Source: Prosapia bicincta (taxonomy: Eukaryota > Arthropoda > Insecta > Hemiptera > Cercopidae). Taken from it: 64,000 nt of DNA. The stretch's first letter is position 1; every line of letters starts with the position of its first letter. Both the position numbers and the translations under genes were made by a program. Under the pieces are notes generated by a model that ran no database searches, had not been told where the DNA came from, and was given only the letters and a program-made list of their open reading frames with translations. The DNA lies in assembly GCA_036971475.1 (NCBI GenBank), contig JBAIZL010000003.1:89129542-89193541 (forward strand), given 5' to 3'. Shown piece after piece: positions 13,751 through 23,672 of this stretch.

Positions 13751-16500
13751 TTTAAATAATATTGTAATAATTTAAAATTATTACAGTAATTTTATGGTTG
13801 TAAAACCTTTTTAATAAATATTTCAAAAATGTCAGAATATTTTGAAATTTTTGAAATACCATGAATTAAATCGACCACATTCGTACAATTTAAAAAAAAA
13901 GAATAAAGCACTTAGTAATAAGGACTTGTTCTATGAGCACCTGGTGTTAAATAATGAAAATATTACTAATTATTGTTTTCTAAAATTAAATTGTTTCGGT
14001 TTGTTTTAAACGACATTATGTTTAGTATAAATATTTTAGTTTATTTGACATTTAAAAACTAATAGTTTGTCATAATGTATTTATAGTTCTGCATTGGAGG
14101 AATTCTACAAGGTTCTATGGAACAAATGGCTTATGTTTTCCTCTTCACATTGATGACCCCTTCCTAATGGGTTGGCAATATTCTGGACTTGTCTTTGTTG
14201 GAATTAATTCTGTCATGTAAGAATAATTATGTAATTTATTTATACTTAAACAAATACAATAGTTATTTCTTAGGGCATCTCCTTAAAAATATCACCTATA
14301 TAAAAAAATTGAACCAAATTACTTACTTTTACTGAAAACTATTGCAACTCACTGTGACACACAATTATTTCACTAAAAAACACATGCATTATGATTAAAT
14401 ATAGATTATCCTAATACAGGTTGTTTATTTCTTTCAACAGCTTGATTCTGATGGTAGCTGTTTACTCAGTTATGTTTGTGAGTATATGGAGGACCCGTAC
14501 TGCTACTACTGTTAATGTAGGAGATTCTGATTTTGCAATAAAGTTCTTCAGCATCGTTTTGACTGATGCTCTTTGTTGGCTGCCTATTATTGTTATCAAA
14601 ATAATGGCTTTACTAAGATATCCAATTTCAGGTAATTCACATTAAAATTATTGGTTTTTACCCAATAATATCCTATAAATATTTATTTTTAGAAATTAAT
14701 GATAGTTCATTCATTGTCTCAGTAAACTCACTATTCCAGGCGTTTACTATCAATATTGGTAACAATAAACATGATGATCAGAAGAGTTCACACCAACTTT
14801 TTTTTATCAAATACTACTCAACCCTAAACACATTTTTACTTATGCTGCAAACATTTTAAAAACATCTGTAGCTTCATGACAATAACATTAACGATTATAA
14901 TTATTTTTTAAACAGAGGTACATTAGAACCTCTCTTATTCATCACTCTTTAATTTGTCACCTTCTGAACTTCACCACCGTATTCATCACAGTAATAACAA
15001 ACATCATGTGCACTGTCAAATAGTATAGGCACCAACAGAAAAGAATTCCTTGACATTAAAAAAAATTAAAACTCAAATAGATTTATTTCACCATATTTTT
15101 TCTTGCTAGTGTTAGTTCTCATAAGATACTGTGATATGATATTATATACATAAGAAACTTGACGTACTGTACCAGTGTTATTTTTATTCCTTGTTATATG
15201 GAGCTCTCATAAAATGTGGTTATTTTTCATCAAATATTCCTCACTTATTCCAAAATATTGTTTTATTTATAATTACACACAAGCTCTGTTTCTATATGAA
15301 GCATATCAAGTCTCTTTGAGTCATAACATTGTACAAAGCACTGATAAAGTGCGAAACGCGTCTGCTGAAAAATATCAGTAAGTAGCGGTATTTTTTCCTA
15401 GCGATATCGATAAAAATAATTTAAAAACCTCAAGATGTACAACACAAAAATTGCATATATTTTTTTATTTTATACAGTAAGTTACATAGTATCAATACAT
15501 AATTAAATTACAAAATATTTCAAAGATTTCTTGTTGAATAAATATAAATAGCTTCATTATTACCACTATTCTTTGAGCTCAGCTTGTGAGCCTATGTTAA
15601 AACAAATAAAGACATACACAAATCTCACAAATTAATAATTTATTGACTGATACACGTTTCAATGACAAAGACATCATCATCAGTGGGTGCTGCTACTATA
15701 AACTTCAACTTACAACTCAATGAGTTAGAGTTTGTAGTAGCAACACTCACTGATGATGATGACGACTTTGTCATTGAAATGCATATGAGTCAATAAATTA
15801 TTAATTTGTGAGTCTTGTGCATGTCTATTTGTTTTAGCTTGATTATTCTTACAAGAAACTGATTAGTCTTAGTAGAACTGGTATTATCAATAGTATTTTA
15901 TATTTAAAAAAAAAAAAGTAAACAGGTTACAAGCAATTGTCAACCGTTATGTAAAGAAACAACATTTTATAATGTAACACAATTATTAGTGATACTTTAA
16001 ATTACTTAAAGTTTTTTTAAGTCTTTTCCCTAAAACAACTAGTACAGCCAATACTTACAAAACAATTTGTATATTTTTAGATAAACTTTATGCTTGGGTG
16101 GTGATCTTCATTCTTCCTGTCAATTCCGCAGTGAATCCATTGCTCTACACATTCACGACACCAAAATACTGTGCTGTTATAAAACGAATTGGTTTCAACT
16201 TGTCCAATAAAAGTAGTCAAAGTAACAAGAAACAAATTAATGCAGGTTAAACATCATTTTCAAGTTTAAATATAAGGTTTAATTGCAATTAAAAAATCTG
16301 TAAGCATCAAGATATTATATTTATTTACCTTGTTTTTGTTTTTAGATACTGAATCTTCAAACTCTTATAATCGAAGAAATAACCTACAAAATTGCAGTGA
16401 TGGGAAAACTAACAAAGTGTTCAAGAAAGAAAGCGGATCATTTGAGCCTTACAAAGTGAGCAACTGTTTGGAAGAAAATGCGGAAGTTGATTGCTATTGA
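2584..16500 (+). CDS. Relaxin-receptor-like LGR (type C leucine-rich-repeat GPCR), 3' nine exons, 5' end outside window
   Basis: Class-A receptor of the relaxin-receptor/LGR type-C group, expected in the plasma membrane to bind relaxin/insulin-like peptides through an LRR ectodomain and signal through G proteins. Coding exons are 2584-2655, 3955-4022, 6279-6440, 8779-8918, 11116-11266, 14087-14216, 14441-14631, 16081-16245 and 16346-16500, all AG/GT bounded; summed phases leave 410 codons plus TGA. Residues 1-24 are the last LRR and about 25-46 the hinge (YYYCTYAPSVPKC, as in RXFP1/2). Helices lie near 60-82, 96-118, 137-160, 180-197, 228-255, 278-300 and 306-330. Visible signatures are LADW in TM2, DRF at 159-161, the ECL2 disulfide Cys214 in NGLCFPLHID, and NPLLY at 323-327. 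The LDLa module and other LRR exons must lie upstream. The ECL2 wording favours insect Lgr3/Lgr4, but I cannot choose between them. Confidence 0.93.
3364..3666 (+). pseudogene. Penelope-like element 3' coding end (GIY-YIG domain remnant), family F
   Basis: The frame ending at TAA 3664-3666 reads FANPLMDTKHSCKSMKNNMN, ILHTCNKAHTLNTLEQYEIY, then RHSNTHKNDILN and VLFDQI. This is the C-terminal part of the GIY-YIG endonuclease of Penelope-like retroelements (F-A-x-H-L, LEQYEIY, ILN and LFD blocks). The GIY-YIG motif itself and the reverse transcriptase are missing, so it is a 5'-truncated copy. It lies in an LGR intron, on the gene's strand, and runs directly into a hammerhead-like fold. Confidence 0.75.
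3648..3683 (+). ncRNA. Hammerhead-ribozyme-like motif (family F), overlapping ORF end
   Basis: Stem I GAGG (3648-3651) pairs with CCTC (3680-3683). The box CTGAAGA (3652-3658) is followed by one unpaired A, then stem II GTC-GTAA-GAC (3660-3669, GNRA loop) and GAAA (3670-3673). The palindromic AACGTT around 3673-3678 forms a minimal stem III, and the predicted cleavage residue is T3679. All core residues fit a type-I hammerhead apart from the extra A. The host frame's TAA lies in the stem-II loop. Confidence 0.6.
3667..3790 (+). mobile_element. PLE family F 3' tail
   Basis: Non-coding tail containing tccaagtgtaagtta and, near 3755-3775, an aaccagctcgtcat block. Both recur at 28098-28200 (tccaagtgcaagtta, aaccagcttgtcat), which defines a family. 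It follows the GIY-YIG remnant directly. Confidence 0.6.
3955..4022 (+). CDS. LGR exon: hinge before TM1
   Basis: A 68-bp exon between tttcag and gtaagt, encoding YFKTYYYCTYAPSVPKCD then PKTD and a split Gly codon. This cysteine-bearing hinge sits directly before TM1 in relaxin receptors. Its last base joins 6279 to give the D-G-V-S-S junction. Confidence 0.9.
6279..6440 (+). CDS. LGR exon: TM1
   Basis: A 162-bp exon after ttttacag and before gtctgt. It encodes VSSLEHLLSKPIQRV, then the first helix (VTVWCVGVFTCLANSLVIWG) with the conserved TM1 Asn, and ends in RNLA plus one base of the TM2 Asp codon. Confidence 0.93.
8779..8918 (+). CDS. LGR exon: TM2 to start of TM3
   Basis: A 140-bp exon after gttgcag and before gtaaaa. 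It encodes DWLMGVYLITIAY, an extracellular loop with Trp, and SSWECTIIGIAAMISSE, which includes the TM3 cysteine that pairs with ECL2. It ends in phase 0. Confidence 0.93.
9425..9615. mobile_element. PLE family B tail, inverted dimer
   Basis: The left part reads aaccactgcttatt, cagcagatgcatttcacac and gtcagcgcattg; the right part is the same in reverse complement (agtgtgaaatacgactgttg, agtaagtagtggc). This is a head-to-head pair of the tail found attached to the GIY-YIG frame at 55154-55438. It lies in an LGR intron, without coding sequence. Confidence 0.6.
10063..10360. mobile_element. PLE family B tail, inverted dimer with 10-bp target duplication
   Basis: The element starts tacacttgtttg, includes cttggcaaaaaaccactact (reverse complement of the family tail) and ends with the forward tail aacctcaagatgtacaacac and aaaaactgca. 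It is flanked by AATAAAACCT at 10053-10062 and 10361-10370. The inner arms meet around caatgctttgaat and attcacagcattg. The duplication shows it inserted as a unit. Confidence 0.7.
10884..10935 (+). ncRNA. Hammerhead-ribozyme-like motif (family C)
   Basis: Stem I GAGACA (10884-10889) pairs perfectly with TGTCTC (10925-10930). CTGATGA (10890-10896) is followed by one unpaired T, stem II GATC (10898-10901) with GATC (10912-10915), and GAAA (10916-10919). The palindromic AACGTT (10919-10924 region) forms a two-pair stem III, with the C before TGTCTC at the cleavage position. Diverged copies are at 50577-50625 (-), 47537-47585 (+) and 51873-51916 (+). The tail after it (cagtaagtttttac) is shared with those copies. 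Confidence 0.6.
11116..11266 (+). CDS. LGR exon: TM3 to TM4
   Basis: A 151-bp exon between ttctcag and gtgagt. It encodes VSVFILAFLSMDRFLLIAV, the intracellular loop and TM4 (LLTIWMVGVVIAILP). The TM3 end motif is DRF rather than DRY. Confidence 0.94.
11511..12022. repeat. Tandem array of ~70-bp units with CA-repeat ends (PLE family G terminal repeats)
   Basis: Six copies of a unit beginning actaggtaaaagtcaaaata, continuing ctcaaaatctcacaaa and ttagtttttaataaacac, and ending in variable CA repeats (the longest is a CA run at 11646-11702). The units are reverse complements of the tail at 12861-12945. In that orientation each begins CTAGTTTGTTG, the sequence that follows GAAA in the hammerhead-like motif at 12831-12871. 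Confidence 0.75.
12161..12384 (+). pseudogene. PLE GIY-YIG C-terminal remnant, family G
   Basis: The frame from 12161 reads EHFAHFKNNKPEYSAMAKHC and LDNQHYFMSDHPKWLL, matching the S-x-x-A-x-H-C-L-x-x-x-H block of a second GIY-YIG type found in Penelope-like elements. After a frameshift near 12318 it continues VNNESSPVQGSSLLYPNS and ends at TAA 12382-12384. The frameshift and missing N-terminus make it non-functional. It lies between inverted copies of its own terminal repeats, in an LGR intron. Confidence 0.65.
12831..12871 (+). ncRNA. Hammerhead-like motif, partly decayed (family G)
   Basis: CTGAGGA (12834-12840), a spacer A, stem II GCGAC (12843-12847) with GTTGC (12851-12855) and one A-C mismatch at its base, GAAA (12857-12860), then palindromic ACTAGT and TT. 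Stem I is weak in this copy, so activity is doubtful. The order of core elements matches families C, E and F. Confidence 0.4.
12861..12950 (+). mobile_element. PLE family G 3' tail
   Basis: Reads ctagtttgttgtg, a GT run, tttattaaaaactaattttt and gtgagattttaagttcacta. This is the inverse of the six-unit array at 11511-12022, so the element has terminal repeats in inverted orientation around its coding remnant. Confidence 0.65.
13710..13744. repeat. TA microsatellite
   Basis: Uninterrupted TA dinucleotide run in an LGR intron. Confidence 0.95.
14087..14216 (+). CDS. LGR exon: ECL2 to TM5
   Basis: A 130-bp exon between tttatag and gtaaga, joined in phase 1 to TM4. It encodes RFYGTNGLCFPLHIDDPFLM and the beginning of TM5 (YSGLVFVGINSV). 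The N-G-x-C-F-P-L string is the clearest relaxin-receptor signature in the window. Confidence 0.93.
14441..14631 (+). CDS. LGR exon: TM5 to TM6
   Basis: A 191-bp exon after ctttcaacag and before gtaatt. It encodes the rest of TM5, the third intracellular loop (WRTRTATTVNVGDSDFAIKF) and TM6 (IVLTDALCWLPIIVIKI), with the Cys-Trp-x-Pro of class-A receptors. Confidence 0.94.
15325..15456 (+). mobile_element. PLE family B tail, single copy
   Basis: Contains agcactgataaagtgcgaaa, cgcgtctgctgaaaaatatc, agtaagtagcggt and the end block acctcaagatgtacaacaca followed by aaaattgca. This is the forward tail only. GCACT...AGTGC can form a hairpin directly before GAAA, and GCA before CTGA can pair with TGC after the cleavage-like TC. 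Confidence 0.65.
15599..15840. mobile_element. Family E inverted dimer carrying a hammerhead-like motif
   Basis: The left arm (aaaacaaataaagacata, caaatctcacaaattaataa, tttattgactgatacacg) is the reverse complement of the right arm (gagtcaataaattattaat, ttgtgagtcttgtgcatgtc). The arms meet near 15705-15745. Same architecture as the PLE family A and B inverted tails, but no coding part is seen, so PLE membership is inferred from the fold. Confidence 0.6.
15745..15790 (+). ncRNA. Hammerhead-ribozyme-like motif (family E), best-formed copy
   Basis: Stem I ACTCA (15745-15749) pairs perfectly with TGAGT (15786-15790). CTGATGA (15750-15756) and one unpaired T are followed by stem II GATGAC (15758-15763), loop gacttt, GTCATT (15770-15775), then GAAA (15776-15779). 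The palindromic ATGCAT (15779-15784) is the minimal stem III, and A15785 is the predicted cleavage residue. The opposite arm (15650-15690, minus) keeps CTGATGA, stem II and GAAA but has lost stem I. Confidence 0.65.
16081..16245 (+). CDS. LGR exon: TM7 and proximal tail
   Basis: A 165-bp exon after atttttag and before gttaaa. It encodes YAWVVIFILPVNSAVNPLLY, where NPLLY is the TM7 NPxxY motif, followed by TFTTPKYCAVIKRIG and a basic, Ser/Asn-rich tail. Confidence 0.93.
16346..16500 (+). CDS. LGR terminal exon: C-tail and stop
   Basis: A 155-bp terminal coding exon after gtttttag, in phase with the TM7 exon. It encodes a Ser/Asn/Lys-rich cytoplasmic tail ending ENAEVDCY and TGA at 16498-16500. 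Several Ser residues could be phosphorylated in receptor desensitisation (inference). Confidence 0.85.
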
Positions 16501-19061
16501 AAAAGCATTTTGCAGCGACTTAAGTATTATAAATTTTTAATATTCATTAATTAACTTATTATTTATATTAAGGGAAATCTAAGATTTTTATAATATTCTT
16601 AATTGTCTAAACCCAGTTTATTTAGCTTTGTCAAATAACTCAGAATAATATCTTTACAGAAAGCCAAGAATTTTATCTATGGCACCAGTTAGTAGCAGGT
16701 ATACTTCTAGGAAGAGGATGGGGATTATTTGGGATGGTGAAACTATGTATAAAAATATAAGTTATTAAAAACTTTTAAACAATCTATATTAGAAAATTAT
16801 CACTTGATAATTGACAAAACTTTAATAACATTTTTTATTAGATAACTTGCTGAAGTTATATTTGTAGTAAATTTATAAAAAACTTACCAAACAAAACACG
16901 TAACGCAATAAAAAATGTTTTGACTAATAGGTTTTTTAAAAATTTGCTTTATACGTTTGCCAAGTAGTTAGCTAGTTCAATAAAACGGTATGAGAATTTT
17001 TTTCCCGTTAAGTCAATGATCTCCCTGTTGTCACTTTAACCTATTACAAAGACTTATTTGAATATGTGTGTATTATTATTTTACTCACTCTATTTATAAA
17101 AAAATGTTAAATGTTTAATACTCAATTCCTTCTGCATTGGCTGAGGTTGTTTTAATCAACTTTACATAGTATTCTAGCTGCACATAATCATATTCGATTT
17201 AATAAATTCAGTTTTTTAATTCTAGTACGTACAATAAGCCAAAGAAGTGTTTTCTTCTTTTATGACACTGGGCTTCTTTTACAAGTCCACTAAAGACATG
17301 CTGTATGCAGGTTTCTCCATCCTGTGGAGGATATCCTGGGAATCCTTTTGTTTATAAAGTCTTTGCCTGTTTCGTGTCCTTGAATTTCTGCTCCACTCCC
17401 CTCTGATTGAGATACAGATGTCGAAATTTGTAAATATAAAGTATTGTATTATGCGTAATTGCCGAAAATCTAAATTAACATGATATCCTGTAATATGAAT
17501 GTTAAAACTTAAAAAGAGGATAATATTGAAAATGTAAACATTTTATTATGCTTGCAGCAATTAAAATTATATCTCTCTTTATGATGAAATATTATGTTCT
17601 ATAGTCATAAAGATATCGACCAAGCCATGTTATTTGGTTTTTACTAGATTAACTAGGATTTTCTCTTTCTGAGGTATTAGATCTCCCAAACACCCCAGTT
17701 GAGTTGTCTGTATATGCATAAGGTAAACTGTTATTACATTACAAAATATGTAATATAAGAGTTTTTACAGGAAAAACCATTTGTATTTATGTTTGTTTTA
17801 ACTTTCAAATTCTATATAATTTGAACATTATATAATATTCATTCAGATAATAGTTATGTAATTATAAGTATAAATATTGTCTTGAACCTCTTTGTTCCAG
17901 GACCATTATTTTATAAAATATTTATGCTAATGTAATATTATTAAACAAAAAGTATGATATTTCATTCTTTTCTTTCCTGTGACTATATTTTTAATTCTTT
18001 TCATAAAAAAAAATACGATTAAGTTTTCTTTTTTATTTCTTCTTATACTGTGTTTTTAGATACCCTATTCATTTATTTCTCATAGACGTTGCACCTTTTT
18101 GAAGTGAAAACTTCTATAGCGACGACTACAAGAACTAATTGGATGGACATAAATAGTTAGTAAAATTTCCATCACGTTAAATACATTCCTCAAATTGAAT
18201 AAAAAATGAATTAATTCATTTATATTTTTATCAATTTTTGTTGAAAATTTTGCAAAACTATCAGCTCTAATTCGTTATTTGTATTTCAAATGTTACTGTT
18301 AAATATAAAAAAAAACTGTATTATTGTTCAGGATATTATACCAAATGTTTAGGTAATTTCTCATTATGCAAAATTAAATGTTTTTCTTTATTAAAAATTT
18401 CTGTAGACATGGCTATAAAAGTTTTCACTTCTGTCGGCATTCGTTTGAGTGCCACAATCAATTTTTTTTTTACATCGTCAAATCACTTTACATTTTAGGA
18501 AGTAGCTCCTTCCAGCTTTACACCAAAATCATTAAATATTACTCGTTTTCACTAAAACCTATATAACAAACATAATCATACTATATTAGCCTTTTCTGAA
18601 TTATTTGTTGATGCATAGATGGTGTTTTGTTCCTCATAAAGGATGCTTCACCTTATATAGTCTTTGAAAAATAGATTGATATCATGAAAAAATCACATGA
18701 GCCAAACATTGTCAAACCTGTATTTGCATTTTTTATGTAAACTTACTTCTAATACAGTTTATAGGAATTTCTTGTCCTGGTACACCAGCTTAGTTAGATT
18801 ATAATATTAGTATTTACAAAGTAGGGCATACATTAGTATCTGGCACTTAACTATAGTAGTACTGCACTCACTGAGTTAATGTCTAAGTTGAAAATGGAAC
18901 ACATCTAGGACTGCCATTCTATTAAAAAAAAGTAAGCGCTACTATAGGCAAATATCACATATATGACTATAAGCTTAAACCAGCAGCACAATTTGAAGAT
19001 CAAATCCAATAATTATAATTATCTTAATAAATAATTTACAATTTTTTTTTTTAGTTTTATA

Positions 19062-19293
19062 TTTGTTGATTCCATCTTCACGTGACCTACTAGTTTATAA
19101 ATTGTTACACTTGCCTATAGTAGCCCTTAGTTTATATTGTTGAGCACGGCTGTTTCGAGAAATGTACCCCATTGTCAACTCGGACTGTATCTGTTAAGGT
19201 CTGAGATGACAATGAGAGACATCTCCCGAAACGGCCGTCCTCAACAATATAAAGTAAGTATTCCTATAGAAAAGTGTAACGATTTACAAGCCG
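19062..19293. mobile_element. PLE family A tail, inverted dimer
   Basis: Begins tgttgattccatcttcacgt, passes cttgcctatagtagc and gttgagcacggctgtttcg, then returns as gagacatctcccgaaacg, gccgtcctcaacaatata and cctatagaaaagtgtaac. Head-to-head copies of the tail attached to the PLE coding remnants at 48.4-49.6 kb. Diverged, no coding sequence. Confidence 0.7.
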
Positions 19294-20989
19294 TTTTTTA
19301 GAATTTATTTAAACAAATAAACTATACAGGTTTTCTTATTACCAACTTTACAATCTGTTTCCTGTTAATAAAAAAATGTTTTTGGAATAAATAAAATTCA
19401 TCAATTAATTTATGAATTTCAAAAAATGTGCATTAAAAGTATAGAAATAAATTATTTATGGTTTGAACTAAACCTGTAGAACTGTGAGCAGTTATTTCAG
19501 TATTTAAATTTAAAATAGTTTTGTAAAGTTTGTAGAAGTAATTAAATTCTAAAAGCTTAAATCAATATAAGACTAATATATACATGATAAATAACCATAT
19601 TATTAACAGAACATAATTTATTGTAAGTAATACAATTTAATATTAGATTTGTTCACTAGAATTTGATGAATTTTATATAAGTTTTCATTTACGCCTCTTG
19701 ATATATATATAAATAGGAAATAGTTACAACATTAATTGTGTTAGTATTAATATAAAATATCAAGTATTTATCAGTGTTTAATAAAGAATAGAGTAATGTG
19801 TAAGTATATACATTAGGTAAAAGTGTCTTTCTACCTATTGAAAACAGTATAAATTAAAACGTAAGACAATAAAGTAACACTGTTGGTTCAAGCTCAACTA
19901 TTATTGCATATTTTTTTTATTTATACAAATATTAAAAAGTCTGAATAAAAAGAGTAAAAAAAACTATTATTTAAAATAATAAAATTATTTACCTTACTAA
20001 AGTGTTTTCAAAATTGTTTAATTTGTAGGTGTTACTGGCTTACTATTGCTATACATGGTTATTGTGTGATTAATATAAGAAAATTTGTATGTATCACCTT
20101 TTATAATATATAGAAATATAATTTATTAACTCTTCACTTATTTTATAAATACGTTTAAAATATTGTTTCATAATACTTTGAATATGTCTTTATATTTTAA
20201 TATTTTTTTATATAAGGTAAAAGTTGTGATTGCTGTAAAACAATACAATATAACTTAATTATTCTAAAGTTAGAAAGATTATACCAGACAACATTTATTT
20301 CATAGTTTTAGAAAAGTAAGACAAAGTACAATCTAGATGAGATGTAACTCAAAACCGGCATGGCATTTTGCTACATTAAACAAAGCCATTAAATAAATTA
20401 ATTGGGGAAATCTGTTCTCACAATTTTTATATTCCTTTTAAATCACCAATAGCCCCTATTCATAATTGTTTCATAAATCTTATAAATAAAAGGTGTTTTA
20501 ACACATTTGCTGTGGGTTGGTCGCAGGATTCTTTTTTTTTTTAAGATTTCTACCCAGTCGTCAGTGACTGGTGATGCCGCTCACTATTAAAAGCTTTAGT
20601 GTGACCTAGTCATTTAGATTACAAAATAACTAAAATACTTTTTCAGTGTTCAATTTGTCTACTGTTAAAGGTATGTTCAAGAAAATTTTAATTATCTGTT
20701 GTACTCCACTGTTTAAAAATTATCGAACCTTCTTTATTCTTGCATAAACGAATAAAGGACTGACAGTTATGCTAGATAGAGATGTGGAGTGGACTCTCAT
20801 GCGCAATTGTACACTGTTTTGCAGCACAAAGAAACCTCACTCACTTGGGTTTCGACTTACTAGTGTATAGCTGTGCTTAGTGCTCATCAGATTCTATAAA
20901 GTTTTAACGTGATAGAAAACCCTGAATTAAATTTTGCTAAAAGCTTGATAAAAAAGTTTTTCTAACAACTTGATAGAGGGAATTGAAAA

Positions 20990-21290
20990 GATTCAATAGG
21001 ATTTTGGTGAATCTGTCATGAGCAGTATTCAAATAAAAGGTCAAAAACAGCACAACAAGTCAGGGTCATGTTGACTGCATTCTTTAACTCCAGTAGGGTG
21101 GTGGATACCACACAGCCAAACCAGCACAAGGAACACTATCTTAAGGTTCTTCATTTCCTATGTGATGGTGTACAGTGCAAATGACTGGATTTGTGGGCAG
21201 CAAAAACTTGGAACACATCATGCGCATCATGATAATGCACCTGCCCAAACTGCATGTTTCATTCAGGCTTTCCTTCACACACACAAACTT
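20990..21290 (+). pseudogene. mariner transposase remnant
   Basis: One frame reads VRVMLTAFFNSSRVVDTTQP then NQHKEHYLKVLHFLCDGVQ before a stop; a second frame continues LDLWAAK, and after a shift HHDNAPAQTACFIQAFL. These are the V-M-L-T-x-F-F, the Y-Y-L-x-V-L-like block and the HHDNAPAH block around the second catalytic Asp of mariner-family transposases. The copy lacks the N-terminal DNA-binding half and the third catalytic region. Degenerate, in the intergenic region. Confidence 0.75.
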
Positions 21291-21334
21291 ATGTGATTTA
21301 AAGTTTTTTGTTATAATCATGTTAAATTCACTGA

Positions 21335-21510
21335 TTAAACTATAACTAAATAATACTTAACTAAATGAATACACAGGGCTTACTTGCTGATGCGTTTTGA
21401 AACAATCATAATTTACAAGGCTTTGCTTCGTAAAAGGAACAATTGTTTTGAAACGCGTCAGCAAGTAAGCCCTATGTATTCACCTAGTTAAGTGTTATTT
21501 AATCATTGTT
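21335..21510. mobile_element. Family D inverted repeat
   Basis: Left gggcttacttgctgatgcg, ttttgaaacaatc; right gattgttttgaaacgcgtca-like arm gaaacgcgtcagcaagtaag, with outer arms aacttaactaaatgaatac and gtattcacctagttaagt. A near-perfect fold-back of about 170 bp. The right arm carries a hairpin (GGAAC/GTTTT), GAAA, CGCG and TC in the same order as the hammerhead families, but its box is TCGTAAA rather than CTGANGA. Copies are at 52080-52330 and 57430-57560. Confidence 0.6.
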
Positions 21511-23672
21511 CTGTGATTTGTCTCCTTGATTTTTACTCCTTGACACAGTTCTTTGTGACTTCTGGTTGTTTTGTGAGTTGAAAAAGGAACCCTGAAAGGA
21601 ACTCGCTTTCATGATTGAGTTCATCATGTAGAACTCAGTGGGTGAATTGAGCTCCATTCTGAAAGACATTTTCAAAAATGCCTCTAACAATGGCAGAACC
21701 ACTGAGACAAGTGTGCGCACTACCAAGGTGACTACTTTGAGAAAATATTAGGTTTTTGTACGTGTAGTTCAATAGATGTATTTATAAATATAAAAATCTG
21801 ATATCTTTTGAATAGCCTATGTATATGTATTAATCATCTCTAAAAATTAATCTCTTGTCTTTTCTCAAGAGAAACTAACGTCTGTTTACAACATATTTAA
21901 TAACAGTCTAAATCACAAAATAGAAAATAATAATCTAAACAAGAAATAAAAATATATATACATATTCATATTGTAGAATACTTTATGTATAGATAGATAA
22001 TAAACCTATCCTTAAAGTTGAACCAACCTAATCTTAGAACCAAAACATATTCAAAACCTATGTTACTAAAATTGTGTTATAATAAAGTTTTAGAGTTATA
22101 TATAGTTTCTTTTTATTCCTTTGAGGATTTTACCAGATGTTCCTTGATTCTGCCAACACAATTAATTCTTCTACCGTTAGATTCTGTTTGTTAGTTAAAG
22201 TTATAGAGAGAATATGTTCTTAAAAATTAAAATTTTTACAAATTAAAAACAAAGCTAATAAATTATTATCCATGATTATCTTCTATCATTAGATATGAAA
22301 TACCAAATCTGTCAACTACCTTCCGTCACTTGATTGGGTCAAGTTTTTGTTGATTTCATACAACTTTCTTTCTTTTCATTGCCATTATGTGCTTGTGTAC
22401 ATTTCAAATAACAGAATAATGTGAAGTTTGTAATATTAACTTACTCATATATGCATGAAACACTGATATAAGCTATTTTTTAAGCAAATTATATTTGCTA
22501 TTTACTTTTCATTACTTTCTGAACAGAAGTAAAATTTTCACTATTTCCTCAGTTTTTGTTATAGCTATATTTTTTTTATTATATCATGCCATTCTGACCA
22601 ATAGCAATTTAAGTTTTATATTGGGAAATCTTTCAACTCTGCAGATAACGAATATGCTCGCTTCAAAATGTCAAATACCATTTTGAATAAAGGTATTTTA
22701 GTGGTATATTCTAAGAGGACCTTATTGTAATAAGGATTTTTTCACAAATTCAAATGAAAGTCATTGATGTTTTAGAAACATAAATAAATGTTTCAGTAAT
22801 AAAGGAATGGCTTCTGATGATTTTGTTATCTTTAGATCCAATAAGAGATTTTAATATTATGGTACGAACAAATCTTTCCCAATTACACTAGATCTACGTT
22901 AGAGGAAATAAAAACAGTTATGTATTGCATTCCCACTAATAACATAAACTGAAATGCAAAAATTCTTGTAAATTTTCAAGGAAATTACTGAAAGAGCGAA
23001 ATAAAACTAGGCGCTTGGTTAATAAATTTTATTAATTTTCAATAAAATTTTTGATATATATTTTGAATTTACAAATTTACAAATATAATAATAAATAACT
23101 AACAATTTATGTTATTCACAAGTAATTTAACATTCATGACAACTAACAGACTATACAAAAATTTGAATTTTAACACAAAGATTTTGAAAGCAGACTATGA
23201 AATTTCTTTAAATTTTAAATATTTACAAATACTGAATTTCAGACATATTTAACCTTTAATTAGTTGCATGATAATAATTGCAATATTTCCCACACGGAAG
23301 GCAATATCAGGTTGTAAAAACAGGGTACATAACTGAAAATTAAGTTTATTTAAGTAAAATATATTTATTCCTAATGTATGAATATAATTGGAATTAACTA
23401 AACATTTTAATCCTTTTTTATCTAAAAATATGAAAATAATACAGATATTACTTTCAACTCAGACAACCAAAATTAGAAACTGCTGGATCACAGTTTAGCT
23501 TGCGAGGCAAATGATGAGTTTTCCATGGGAACAACTAACAAAATTCTCAGCTACTTTTGTGTATCAGTGTGAGTTAGTATTGTGGCATTTCCAAAAACAT
23601 TTAAGTGCTTTTCAATGAAAAGTTGTTGTTCCCTTCATTGTCACATAATATTAATATTAATAACAAAATGTA

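Noticed and set aside
15325..15365. Family B tail as a true hammerhead
   Set aside because: CTGA, GAAA, CGCGTC and a 3-bp stem I are in place, but the region that should be stem II is only a few bases and the bases after CTGA vary; a hairpin GCACT/AGTGC fits better. Kept only as hammerhead-like.
20497..20620. TTAACACATTTGCTGTGGG resembling a piggyBac terminus
   Set aside because: Only one end and no partner terminus or coding sequence; similarity to the 43083 terminus is short.
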